A program made the position numbers and the translations under genes. A DNA stretch of 64,000 bases from Caulobacteraceae bacterium (GTDB lineage: Bacteria > Pseudomonadota > Alphaproteobacteria > Caulobacterales > Caulobacteraceae), in assembly GCA_019695035.1 (NCBI GenBank), contig JAIBAU010000011.1, positions 1 to 64,000 of the forward strand, in the 5' to 3' direction. Each line of letters opens with the position of its first letter. Positions within the stretch are counted from its first letter, which is position 1. Below the pieces are notes generated by a model. The model worked only from the letters and a program-made list of their open reading frames with translations, made no database searches and had not been told where the DNA came from. Shown here piece by piece: positions 29,801 to 37,599 of the stretch.

Positions 29801-31881
29801 GAGGAAGCTGTTGACCGTGAAGGTGCCGGTCGTGTTGGCGAAGTTGAGGTTGATGCCGATGCCGGTGGTCAGGCCGAGGACCGAGAAGTCGTAGACGATG
29901 GTGTCGATGCCATTGCCGCCGGTCAGGGTGTCCGCGCCAAGACCGCCCTCGATGCGGTCATTGCCCTCGCCGCCGTTCAGGTTGTCTCCGCCGTCGCCGC
30001 CGATCAGGACGTCGTCGCCGTCATTGCCGACCAGGGTGTCGTTGGCCGAGCCGCCCTCCAGGCGGTTGTTCTGGGCGTCGCCCGTGATGGTGTCGGCGCC
30101 GGCGCCGCCGATCACGTTCTCGAAATTCGAGATGGTGTCAGTGCCGTTGGACACGCCCGTCACCAGACCGGTGGTCAGGTTGATGGTCATGTTGGTGCTG
30201 ACGCCCGCGAAGGACAGGGTGTCGATCCCCGCGCCGCCATTGAAGTTGTCGTTGCCGTCGGCGCTGAAATTGCCTGGCGTTGGCGCGGTTCCGATGACCA
30301 GGTCGTCGCCGTCGCCGGCGTTGACGATATCCGAGCCCAGGCCGGCGAGGATGGTGTCGTGGCCCGCGCTGCCGGTGATGTTGTCATCGCCGCCGCCGCC
30401 GTTGACGAACACGCCCTCGATGGAGGTGATGGTGTCCGTGCCGCCCAGGCCGTCGCTGACAGTGTGGGTCGAGCCGGAGACATCGAAGGTCGAGAGGTCG
30501 ATGACGTTCGCCCCGCTCGCGCCCGCGACAAAGAACTCGTAGCGGTCATTGCCCGCGCCGCCGTCCATCGTGTCGTCGCCGGCTCCGCCGCTGAGGATGT
30601 CGTTGCCCGCGCCCCCGGACAGGTTGTCGTTGTTGCCGTTGCCGTAGAGTTCGTCGTCGCCCGACCCGCCCGACAGGTTGTCGGCGCCGGCGCCGCCCAT
30701 CGCCTCGACCCGTTCGATCGAGATGCCGGTCACGGTCAGGTTGCCGTCGGCCGTCGAAGCGTTCAGCACGTCGCCCGAGAACGAAACCGTCACGGCCGAG
30801 GTGTTGTAGATGCTCCACCGCACCACCACCGTGTCCAGGCCCGAGCCGCCGTAGACGGTGTCGTGGCTGACGCCGACCGCATAGTAGGGCGCGTGGCCCA
30901 GGGCCAGGTAGGTGTGATCGTTGTCGTACAGGGTGATGCGGTCGTCGCCGGCGTCGCCGAACAAGGTCGAATTGCCGTTGGCGTTGTCAAAAATGACGTC
31001 GTTGCCGCCACCGCCGTGGATGACGTTGCTGCCGTTGAAGCCGGTGATCTGGTCGTCCCGCCGCTGCCGGTCAGGTTGTCGGCGAAGTCGGTGCCGGTGA
31101 TGATCACCCGCTCGATGCTGATCAGGGTGTCGGTGCCGCCGAGGCCATCCGAAATCGTCGCGTTGCCGTTCAGGCCGCCCGTCACCGCGGCGGCGCTGAA
31201 GGTCACGCCGGACGTGGCGCCGATCTGGTCGAAGCGGAACCCGGCGAAGTCGATGCCGGAACCGCCGTTCAGCGTGTCGTTGCCGTAGTCGCCGCGAAGG
31301 TTGTCGTTGTCATTGCCGCCGTTGAGGACGTCGTCGCCGTCGCCGCCACGCAGGACGTCGTTGCCGTCCTCGCCGTTGACCTGGTCGTTGCCGTCCCCGT
31401 CGCCGTGATTGGTGTTCGTGTTCACGCCGCCGGCCATCACGTCGTCGCCGACGCCGCCATACAGGGTGTCGGCGCCCAGGCCGCCCCGCATGTTGTCGCT
31501 GCCGGCGTAGCCGTTCAGGATGTCGGCGAAGCTGGTGCCGACGAGGGTGTCGTTGCCGGCGAAGATGGCGCCGAACAGAGCCGCCTCATCGTTGGCCGCG
31601 ATCGCCGCGACGATGGTCGCCGCACTCACCGACGTGACGTTGAAGACCATCGTGCCGGAACCGGTATTCACGGTGATCGAGGTGATGGTCCCTGCCGTGG
31701 GGAACCCGCTGGCGTCATAGGTCAGGCCGGTCCCATTGAAGACCCAGGTGGGCTGTCCGGCCGGCGTGATGGACCACTGCGTCGAGGTCTGGGTCACAAC
31801 CGTCGCGGTGTCCCAGGGATCGATATCGAAGATATTGAAATTGACGCCGGCGGTCGCTGCGGAAACAGAGAAGGTGGTCAT
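23855..31881 (-). CDS. Giant RTX (hemolysin-type calcium-binding repeat) secreted protein, with a one-base frameshift
   Basis: Reading from ATG 31881 (MTTFSVSAATAGVNFNIFDI) the frame is open to about 31057, where one base is missing; from there the next frame is open to the stop at 23855. Repaired, the protein is about 2,675 residues. N-terminal ~130 residues are non-repetitive. Then come three super-repeats (~600 residues each) of mixed beta cassettes and GGxGxDxLx nonapeptides, an almost uninterrupted nonapeptide tract (~470 residues, 24980-26380) and a C-terminal region with GADQ/TDQFIWSG..LGSDHITDFENG and a final DASDFLWI, the usual type I secretion signal style. No signal peptide. It should be exported by an ABC/HlyD/TolC system (none nearby) and fold with calcium outside the cell. 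Role could be S-layer, adhesin or matrix; no enzymatic domain was seen. Confidence 0.85.
24980..26380 (-). repeat. RTX nonapeptide tract
   Basis: About 1.4 kb encoding a near-continuous series of GGxGxDxLx-type calcium-binding nonapeptides (examples: GGDGNDTLYGDAGNDE, GGAGADNLNGELGDDT), interrupted once by a beta cassette near 26050-26120 (GDASGAITLDMRIGTAQN). The DNA itself is highly repetitive, which also raises the risk of assembly collapse here. Confidence 0.8.
26380..27765 (-). repeat. RTX super-repeat 3 (lacks last cassette)
   Basis: The third copy of the ~1.8-kb module. Cassettes a-d are visible in order: MASFRFDDIGAVAG, VLLKWDYYVVDN, LRIYVANATSANVV with GVFVDGGAGDD, and TLSFDGVQRELTVNL with GFENVIGG. 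The fifth cassette (xVxDFSxxGLT) seen in copies 1 and 2 is absent and the protein runs into the plain nonapeptide tract. Confidence 0.7.
27766..29625 (-). repeat. RTX super-repeat 2
   Basis: Second ~1.86-kb copy. Cassettes in order: FAAWRFDQIGLTSGVTFSAA, VELKWGSYTSSGMTV, YYIKVDNSNTNNVLDLS with GVFIDAEGGND, TLAMESEREWTINLALG with NIENVVGG, and TLVFDFSDAGLTSGAVV with GFEKAEVTGSAFND. The same landmarks lie 1.80-1.86 kb away in copies 1 and 3. Confidence 0.75.
29626..31425 (-). repeat. RTX super-repeat 1 (contains the frameshift)
   Basis: First ~1.8-kb copy, beginning at the NTNTNHGDGDG linker. Cassettes: FAGFRFDQIGATSGVTFSAA, VVVRWSIYNTSAVTV, YEFFVAGASGANVIDLS with GVFVNGGGGDD, TLSFAGVSTNMTINL with NFENVIGG, and TIVYDFSVLGLTTG with GFEQGDVTGTNFND. 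The one-base deletion at ~31057 falls just after the first cassette. Confidence 0.75.
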
Positions 31882-32130
31882 GTCCGGAAGCCCCTTGCGC
31901 CGGTCCTGTCGCGGCGCACTTCCGGCGACTGAAACAGAACGGCGGTCACCTAACAAGCGAAAGTCGCACGAGAAACCACGATTGGTTCAAGTTTCGCGGC
32001 TTGAGAGAATTGCACCCGTGTAACGCTCTCAAAAAGCGCAACGATTTCAGCCTGAACCACAACCATGCATGCGGAGATGCAAACCGGCTCGCGGAAAGGT
32101 TGGTTAAGGAGGGCGATGCGCGCAGCGCGT
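31882..32130. other. Intergenic region, no gene seen
   Basis: About 250 bases between the RTX start and tRNA-Leu. It should hold the RTX promoter on the minus strand. I see no convincing open frame, RNA fold or strong operator in it. It is noticeably less GC-rich than average for the window. Confidence 0.5.
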
Positions 32131-32216
32131 TGGTGCCCCAGGCCGGACTCGAACCAGCACTTCCTTGCAGAAAGCAGATTTTGAGTCTGCCGCGTCTACC
32201 ATTTCGCCACTGGGGC
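32131..32216 (-). tRNA. tRNA-Leu (anticodon CAA)
   Basis: The minus strand reads GCCCCAG acceptor arm, T8, GGCGAAATGG-TAGACGCG D-arm, anticodon stem GCAGA with loop CTCAAAA (anticodon CAA) and TCTGC, a long class II variable arm (TTTCTGCAAGGAAG), GGTTCGAGTCCGGCC T-arm and CTGGGGC-A with encoded CCA. All stems pair. It decodes UUG leucine codons. Confidence 0.95.
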
Positions 32217-32277
32217 ACAGTGCGAGGCGGCGCAATCTAGCGATGGCGCCTCACGGGTCAACGCCGGTTGCGGCCGG

Positions 32278-34353
32278 TCAGGTATGCAGCGAGACGTCGC
32301 CCTCCAGGACAGCCTGCTGAAGCACGGGGGCTTCGCCCGGGCGCCAGAGCGGCACCGTGTGCAGCACCCGATAGGTCAACGGACCGCCGTCTTCGCCGGG
32401 CGCGCGTTCGTAGGGGTGAGGCAGGCCGACGAACTCGCACGTCAGGGTGTCCGCAGTGCAGGTGACGAGACCGTAGCCGTGACCGCCGCTGTCCAGGAAC
32501 TTCAGGTGCGGCGAGCAGTCGGGGTTGTGCAGGGCCTTGGCGCGGGCCACGTCATGCGTGGCCTGCAGCTCGAAGGACGCGCGCACGCCATGCAGGCAGG
32601 TGAAGTCCATCGCCGCGACCGTTGGCGCCCCGTTGGGCGGATCGTAGACCGCGAGCGCGCGCAAGGGGTCGTCCGGCTTCGTCACGCGAGGCAGCACCTC
32701 GCCGCCCCCGACCGACGAGATCGATCCCGTGACGAACTCGAAACCGACGGGCTCGAACGGGTGCGGCGGCAGGCTCGGGGCCAGAACGCCCGCGAAGAAG
32801 GCGTGGCGGTCGCCGGCCACCGTACCGAAGCCGGTGATTCCGCGCTTGCGGACGAAGTCGAGGATTTCGCCCCGCTCGGCCCGGTGACCGGCCCAGTCGG
32901 CGACCATGTACATGCCGTAGCCGCCGTCTGCGGGCCATTCCGGGCGACCGGGAGCCTTGGGCGTATTCTGGGGATCGGCCCGCCAGTCGAGCGCGCCCAT
33001 GGAATTGCCCCAGACCTTCCAGGTTGCCCGGCTTTTTCCGAGGCGATCGAGGAACCAGGCCTTCTGTTCGGCGCCCAGGATGGAAGCCGGCGGCTCGTTC
33101 TTGCGCCAGTTGGGCGCCTCATCGTTTCCGAAGCGGATCTTGTCCGGGGGATTGCCCCCCTCATAGGTGCGCCCGGCGTCGATGATCCGGACGACCTCAT
33201 CGGGGGCGAAAGGATAGCCTTCGACGCCGAAGACGTTGCGGTCGTCGTTGACCGGGTTGGGGCCCATGAACGAGTGGTTGTCGGTCAGCATGAGTTCGAG
33301 GTGCCGCCCGTAGTTGAACGCGCGCCACAGCTTGAGCGACGAGATGGCGGCGAGGTTCGAGGGCTCCTGGCCCAGGCCGTGCTCGTCATAGGTCGTGGGC
33401 AGGACGTTCTCGACAGCCGGTCCGACGAACACGTCCCGGCCGGCGTCCGGAAGGCGCACGCCCCGCGACGGGATGTGCTCGAACCAGGCCTGGTTGGCCG
33501 CGACCTTCAGCTTGGCGCCCGGGCGGGCCTTGCCGCCGAAAACCTGCACCGACTGGTAGCCCTGCCACGAGAATTCGTGGTTGTCCCACATGCAGACGAA
33601 GGGCCAGCGGGCGCGCGCGTCCTGGATGTCGGGGTCGCTCAGCGCCGCCTGGTAGACCAGTCGATAGTCGCCGAGCGAGCCGGGGATGTGGAACTTGCCG
33701 ATGGCCTCTCCGTCGGGATAGCGCACAAAGTCGCGGATACGGCGGCCATACCGCCCGTCGGGCTGGTCCTCGGGGTAGACGGTCACCTCGTAGATGAAAT
33801 CTCCGAGGTGAAGGACGAAGTCGAGCCGCTGGTCCGCCGGACGCCGCTCATCCTCGAAAATCATTCGCCGGTAGGCGTTCTGAGCGCCCTCGTTCGGGCT
33901 CTGGCACGAGACGAAGGTAAAGCGCACCGGCCTGCCGTCGTTTGGAGCCGGAGCCGTCAGCGTCCGGCCGATGCGGGAGCCGGAACCGGTCTGGTCGGTG
34001 AAGCGGTAGAAGTAGACGCTGGACGGCTTCAGGCCGGCGGCCAGCACCCGGCTGGTCCAGTCGCTCTCCGCCTTGGGTTCGGCGCGACTGACCGCGATCA
34101 CCCTCTGGAAGGCTTCATCCTCGGCGATTTCCACGGTCAGCACCGGCGCCGGCTGGCCGGGCGTGGCCGGGCGTCGCGTCCAGAGGATCACGCTGTCCGG
34201 CAGAGGATCCCCCGAGGCCACTCCCTGCGGATAGAGGTCGCGGCGCTCGGTCCACCGCACCCTGGATGGACGGGCCTCGGCGCGACCCCAGGCAAGGCTG
34301 GCCCCCATGGCGGCGGCGGCAGAGAGGAAGGTGCGGCGGTTCGAAGTGGTCAT
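32278..34353 (-). CDS. Tat-exported alkaline phosphatase D (PhoD-like metallophosphoesterase)
   Basis: 691 residues from ATG 34353. The start is chosen for the twin-arginine signal it creates (MTTSNRRTFLSAAAAMGASL, consensus x-RR-x-FL). A PhoD N-domain follows (LYPQGVASGDPLPDSVILWTR), then the metallophosphoesterase core: FTFVSCQSPNEG, LDFVLHLGDFIYEVTVYP, FVCMWDNHEFSWQG, NHSFMGPNPV and the late TGFGTVAGDRHAFFAG and EFVTGSISSVGG motifs. Acts as a periplasmic or secreted phosphodiesterase/phosphomonoesterase, with Fe/Ca expected by family. No pho box was identified upstream. Confidence 0.92.
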   Translation of the reverse strand: MTTSNRRTFLSAAAAMGASLAWGRAEARPSRVRWTERRDLYPQGVASGDPLPDSVILWTRRPATPGQPAPVLTVEIAEDEAFQRVIAVSRAEPKAESDWTSRVLAAGLKPSSVYFYRFTDQTGSGSRIGRTLTAPAPNDGRPVRFTFVSCQSPNEGAQNAYRRMIFEDERRPADQRLDFVLHLGDFIYEVTVYPEDQPDGRYGRRIRDFVRYPDGEAIGKFHIPGSLGDYRLVYQAALSDPDIQDARARWPFVCMWDNHEFSWQGYQSVQVFGGKARPGAKLKVAANQAWFEHIPSRGVRLPDAGRDVFVGPAVENVLPTTYDEHGLGQEPSNLAAISSLKLWRAFNYGRHLELMLTDNHSFMGPNPVNDDRNVFGVEGYPFAPDEVVRIIDAGRTYEGGNPPDKIRFGNDEAPNWRKNEPPASILGAEQKAWFLDRLGKSRATWKVWGNSMGALDWRADPQNTPKAPGRPEWPADGGYGMYMVADWAGHRAERGEILDFVRKRGITGFGTVAGDRHAFFAGVLAPSLPPHPFEPVGFEFVTGSISSVGGGEVLPRVTKPDDPLRALAVYDPPNGAPTVAAMDFTCLHGVRASFELQATHDVARAKALHNPDCSPHLKFLDSGGHGYGLVTCTADTLTCEFVGLPHPYERAPGEDGGPLTYRVLHTVPLWRPGEAPVLQQAVLEGDVSLHT

Positions 34354-34418
34354 GGCGAGGCTCCCAGCCCGGCCAGTAGGCGGGCTGATCCGGCTGCGCG
34401 CCAATGAATCTCTTGTAA

Positions 34419-34434
34419 TGCAACGCGTCTTGCA
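34419..34434. promoter_or_regulatory. Inverted repeat TGCAA-N6-TTGCA in divergent promoter region
   Basis: TGCAACGCGTCTTGCA lies between the phosphatase and AraC-type genes, 31 bases before the regulator's ATG. It may be an operator for the adjacent regulator; no functional proof from sequence. Confidence 0.3.
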
Positions 34435-34464
34435 CGGAATTGACCTGGGGCGGATGCTTCCCTC

Positions 34465-35157
34465 ATGGCTTCAAAGCCCCAGATCCTGCGGAACGTGCGG
34501 GCCGGTCGGGAGTCTATTCCACCGGGCCATGACGCACCGCGCCACCGGCATCTCCGCGCCTACGCCCTCGTTGTCGTGCGGGGCGCCGTCGCCCAGGCGA
34601 GCTACGCGGGGCGGGTGGTGGCCCGGTCCGGCGACGTCCTCCTGCAGCCGACCCTGGACTGCCACGCCAATGCGCTGCAGAGCGCCGGCGTGGACATCCT
34701 TCGCCTGCCGTGGGGCCGCGTAGAGGACCTTGGGGGATGCTACCGCCTCGCTGACCTGGACGAGGTGGTCCGCCTGGCCGAGCGCGACGCCCAGGAGGCG
34801 GGCCTGCGGCTGGCGGCCGAGATCGCCGCGGCCGCGCGCGGACCGTCGGCCAACGACTGGCCCGATCTCCTGGCCGCGGACATCTGCAGTGTCCAGGAGT
34901 TGAGAGCCTGGGCGGAGACCCGCGGGCTCCGGGCCGAAACTGTTTCGCGCGGATTCGCGCGCGCCTTCGGCGTCACCCCCGGTCGTTTCCGGGCCGAGCT
35001 CCAGGCGCGACGGGCATGGCTCAGGATCACCGGCTCGCGGGACCCCCTGGCGCGCATCGCCGCGGACACCGGCTACTGCAATCAGCCGCACATGTCGCGG
35101 GCCGTCAGCCGGCTGACCGGGGCCAGCCCGAACGTCTGGCGGTCACGACCCGCCTAG
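34465..35157 (+). CDS. AraC-family transcriptional regulator
   Basis: 230 residues. The N-terminal part (residues ~15-85) is a small cupin-like sensor (PPGHDAPRHRHLRAYALVV, GDVLLQPTLDCHANALQ). The C-terminal two-HTH AraC domain shows LRAWAETRGLRAETVSRGFARAFGVTPGRF in pieces and the second helix-turn-helix DPLARIAADTGYCNQPHMSRAVSRLTGASPNVWRS. It is divergent from the PhoD-like gene and convergent (4-base overlap) with the following membrane gene. Ligand and targets are unknown. Confidence 0.87.
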   Translation: MASKPQILRNVRAGRESIPPGHDAPRHRHLRAYALVVVRGAVAQASYAGRVVARSGDVLLQPTLDCHANALQSAGVDILRLPWGRVEDLGGCYRLADLDEVVRLAERDAQEAGLRLAAEIAAAARGPSANDWPDLLAADICSVQELRAWAETRGLRAETVSRGFARAFGVTPGRFRAELQARRAWLRITGSRDPLARIAADTGYCNQPHMSRAVSRLTGASPNVWRSRPA

Positions 35158-35681
35158 GCCGCCGCGGGATCGCGGCCTGTCTGCAGAATGCCGCGGGCGC
35201 GGATCCACATCTCGATACGGCTGACGACGAGCAGGCCGCCCGCGAACAGCATGAAGCCGATGTCCGTGACCCCGTGCGGGATACCGAACTGCTGCTCGTG
35301 CCCCTCCAGATAGCCCCGGAAGGCGTACCGCAGGCCGAACAGCACGAAGATGAACACGAGCCCCAAGGGCGAGGCCTGGGCCATCAGGCGGTCGGAGTCG
35401 GGGTCGCGGTGGATGTCGATGGTCTTGCCCCGCCACCAGCCGATGGCCGCGCCCGCCAGCGCGGTCGCGCCCAGCCCGGCAAGGACCATCGGCCCGAAGA
35501 CCGGATGGAACTGCATGCTGACGCCCCAGATTCCGAAGGCCAGCAGGGCCAACAGGATGACAGGGCCGATCCACATCAGGTCTGGATTCAGCGGCCGCGC
35601 CTGGCGATTCCGCAACAGGATGATGACCGCGGCCACGGCGATCCCGATGAGCGGCGTCAGATGCTGGACGTCCGTCTGCAT
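35154..35681 (-). CDS. Integral membrane protein, CcdC/DUF1453-like
   Basis: 175 residues with about five hydrophobic segments: TPLIGIAVAAVIILLRNRQAR at the N-terminus, WIGPVILLALLAFGIWGV, FGPMVLAGLGATALAGAAIGWWRGK, PLGLVFIFVLFGLRYAFRGY and TDIGFMLFAGGLLVVSRIEMWIRAR. The RNRxARP and GWWRGKTIDIHRDPDSDRLMAQASP motifs recall the CcdC/DUF1453 membrane family. Function unknown. It follows the fumarylacetoacetase-like gene by only two bases, so it is translationally close. Confidence 0.6.
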   Translation of the reverse strand: MQTDVQHLTPLIGIAVAAVIILLRNRQARPLNPDLMWIGPVILLALLAFGIWGVSMQFHPVFGPMVLAGLGATALAGAAIGWWRGKTIDIHRDPDSDRLMAQASPLGLVFIFVLFGLRYAFRGYLEGHEQQFGIPHGVTDIGFMLFAGGLLVVSRIEMWIRARGILQTGRDPAAA

Positions 35682-35683
35682 GG

Positions 35684-36697
35684 CTAGGCTCCCCTGAGAG
35701 CCACCGTCTGCTCGATGGCCCCGAAAATGGTGTGATGCCGGTCGTCCAGCATCTCGATGCGCACTGTATCGCCGCCGCGAAGGAATTCGGTTTCAGGCTT
35801 TCCGCGAAGGATGGTCTCGACCGTGCGCACTTCGGCTATGCAACTGTAGCCGAGGCCGCCCTCGCTGACCGGCTTGCCGGGCCCTCCGTCCGTGTCACGG
35901 TTCGACACAGTGCCGGAGCCGATGACCGACCCGGCCGCCAGGTCTCGCGTCCTGGCGGCGTGGGCCACCAGGGTTCCGAAGTCGAAGGTCATGTCCTGAC
36001 CGGCGTCAGCCTGGCCGAACAGCTTGCCGTTCAAGGACACCTGCAGCGGCCCGTGCAGCTTGCCATCTCGCCAACGGCCACCGAGGGCGTCGGGGGTCAC
36101 GGCCACGGGCGACAGGGCGGAATGGGGCTTCGACTGGACGAAGCCGAAACCCTTGGCCAGCTCGGCCGGGATCAGGTTTCGCAGGCTGACGTCATTGACC
36201 AGGCAGACCAGGCGGATGGCCTGCAGCGCCTCCTCGCGCGTCGCGCCCTGCGGCACGTCGCCGACGATCACCGCGACCTCGGCCTCGAGATCGCAGCCCC
36301 ACGCCTCGTCGCCCAGGGGAATGGGATCACGGGGCGCGAGGAATTGGTCGGACGCGCCCTGGTACATCAGGGGATCGGTCCAGAAGCTCTCCGGCATCTC
36401 CGCGCCGCGCGCCTGGCGGACCAGGGCGACGTGGTTCACGTAGGCGGAGCCATCGGCCCACTGGTAGGCGCGCGGCAAGGGCGAGGCCGCCTCGCGCTCG
36501 TGGAAGCGCTCCCGCGGCACGGCGCCGTGTTCAAGGCTCGCCGCCAGGCCGCGCAGCTGGGGCTCCACAGTCTCCCAGTCGTCCAGCGCCGCCTGCAGGG
36601 TGGGCGCGATCAGATCGGCGTCGGTGTACCAGGCGAGGTCATCGGAGACGACGACGAGGTGGCCGTCCCGGCCGGACTTGAGCGATGCGAGTTTCAT
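35684..36697 (-). CDS. Fumarylacetoacetate hydrolase family protein (probable fumarylacetoacetase)
   Basis: 337 residues. The FAH fold signatures are seen: MKLASLKSGRDGHLVVVSDDL N-terminus, the acid ligands in GCDLEAEVAVIVGDVPQG, LVCLVNDVSLRNLIPAELAKGFGFVQSKPHSALSP split across the active site, and IGSGTVSNRD near the end. The last reaction of tyrosine catabolism (fumarylacetoacetate to fumarate and acetoacetate) is inferred from family and from hmgA and hppD 6-9 kb away on the same strand. A related dicarbonyl hydrolase activity cannot be excluded. Confidence 0.85.
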   Translation of the reverse strand: MKLASLKSGRDGHLVVVSDDLAWYTDADLIAPTLQAALDDWETVEPQLRGLAASLEHGAVPRERFHEREAASPLPRAYQWADGSAYVNHVALVRQARGAEMPESFWTDPLMYQGASDQFLAPRDPIPLGDEAWGCDLEAEVAVIVGDVPQGATREEALQAIRLVCLVNDVSLRNLIPAELAKGFGFVQSKPHSALSPVAVTPDALGGRWRDGKLHGPLQVSLNGKLFGQADAGQDMTFDFGTLVAHAARTRDLAAGSVIGSGTVSNRDTDGGPGKPVSEGGLGYSCIAEVRTVETILRGKPETEFLRGGDTVRIEMLDDRHHTIFGAIEQTVALRGA

Positions 36698-36736
36698 AGG
36701 CCTCGCTTAGAGCATTTTTCGGCCGATGGGAGCCCG

Positions 36737-37486
36737 CTACGCGTGGCCTCCCCCGCCGTGACCGCCGCCATGGCCCTTGTGGCCGTCCGGCGCGGGCGTA
36801 AGCAGGGCCTTCTGGGCCGCCATCATTTCCTCGACCGTGTGGGGCCGGTTCCAGAAATCACAGAAGTCGAGCACCGCCTTACGGATGGCGTCGACCTGGT
36901 CGATCGACGGAGCGTCCCCCTTGCCGCAGGCGCAGGGCGCGTGGCCGCAGACCGAGCAACTCGCCCCCGCCGAGGATGAGGCGTTCGCCGCCGTTGAAAC
37001 GGTGATGTTGACCTGGGTCGGACCCGCGCCCGCGGTCGTCGCAGCATCTTGGGGCGTCGCCCCCGCGTGCTCGACCGACGCCGCATGGACCGGTTTGGGG
37101 GCGGGTTTGGACGGCTTGACGGGACCCCTCAGCGCCTCTCCCAGTTCCTTGGTGAGGCGCCCCAACGGTCCGCCGAAGATCGCGACGGGGCCCAGGCGCA
37201 GGGTGATCTCGTCGAACAGCTTCTGCGCCGTGGACATGACATTGGGGCGCGTCGCCGCGGCCGCCGTCCGCGCCTTGTCCAGGATCGCCTTGTGGATCGA
37301 CTTGCAGGCGTCGGCGCGCCGCCGCCAGACCAGCTCCTCGGTCCGACGACGCCCGAAGTAATAGCCCAGGTACAGGATAAGGAAGGCCAGCAGCACGCCC
37401 ACGATCAGGACCCAGGGCGTGGTCAGCGATACCGGCGCGTAGTCGGCGGCCGGAGCCATGCCGTCCTGAAAGTCGCCTGGTTCCAT
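36737..37486 (-). CDS. Membrane-anchored protein with Cys cluster and His-rich tail
   Basis: 249 residues from ATG 37486 (GGGGAGG at -8 supports it). One TM segment (PWVLIVGVLLAFLILYLGYYFG, about residues 24-45) is followed by a basic stretch (RRRTEELVWRRRADACKS) and helices to residue ~115. A Pro/Ala/Ser linker leads to CSVCGHAPCACGKGD (a C-x2-C-x4-C-x-C cluster), a helical DFCDFWNRPHTVEEMMAAQ, and a Gly/His tail HKGHGGGHGGGGHA. Metal binding is plausible from the Cys and His clusters. Family not recognised. Confidence 0.6.
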   Translation of the reverse strand: MEPGDFQDGMAPAADYAPVSLTTPWVLIVGVLLAFLILYLGYYFGRRRTEELVWRRRADACKSIHKAILDKARTAAAATRPNVMSTAQKLFDEITLRLGPVAIFGGPLGRLTKELGEALRGPVKPSKPAPKPVHAASVEHAGATPQDAATTAGAGPTQVNITVSTAANASSSAGASCSVCGHAPCACGKGDAPSIDQVDAIRKAVLDFCDFWNRPHTVEEMMAAQKALLTPAPDGHKGHGGGHGGGGHA

Positions 37487-37564
37487 GGCCGCCTCCCCAC
37501 GCTGCACTCGGCGGAGCGCTCAATCCACGATCATGGCGCCGCTTGCCGCCCCGGCCAACGGGAA

Positions 37565-37594
37565 AAGGTTAACAGACCGCGCCGGGTTAACCTT
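37565..37594. promoter_or_regulatory. Inverted repeat AAGGTTAAC-N12-GTTAACCTT
   Basis: Perfect 9-bp arms with a 12-base GC-rich spacer, between the uridine-kinase-like gene stop and the start of the Cys/His membrane protein gene. It could be a terminator stem or an operator. The arms match the palindrome at 23159-23170. Confidence 0.4.
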
Positions 37595-37599
37595 GCTGC

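Noticed and set aside
23960-31288. Very long open frames antisense to the RTX gene (over 1,000 residues in one case)
   Set aside because: They are produced by the repetitive GGN-GAC codon pattern read on the other strand, contain only Val/Ala/Gly-rich low-complexity text and no domains.
23855-31881. A CRISPR array or DNA-level tandem repeat
   Set aside because: The periodicity is codon-level (27-base RTX units) with diverged copies and no spacer/repeat structure.
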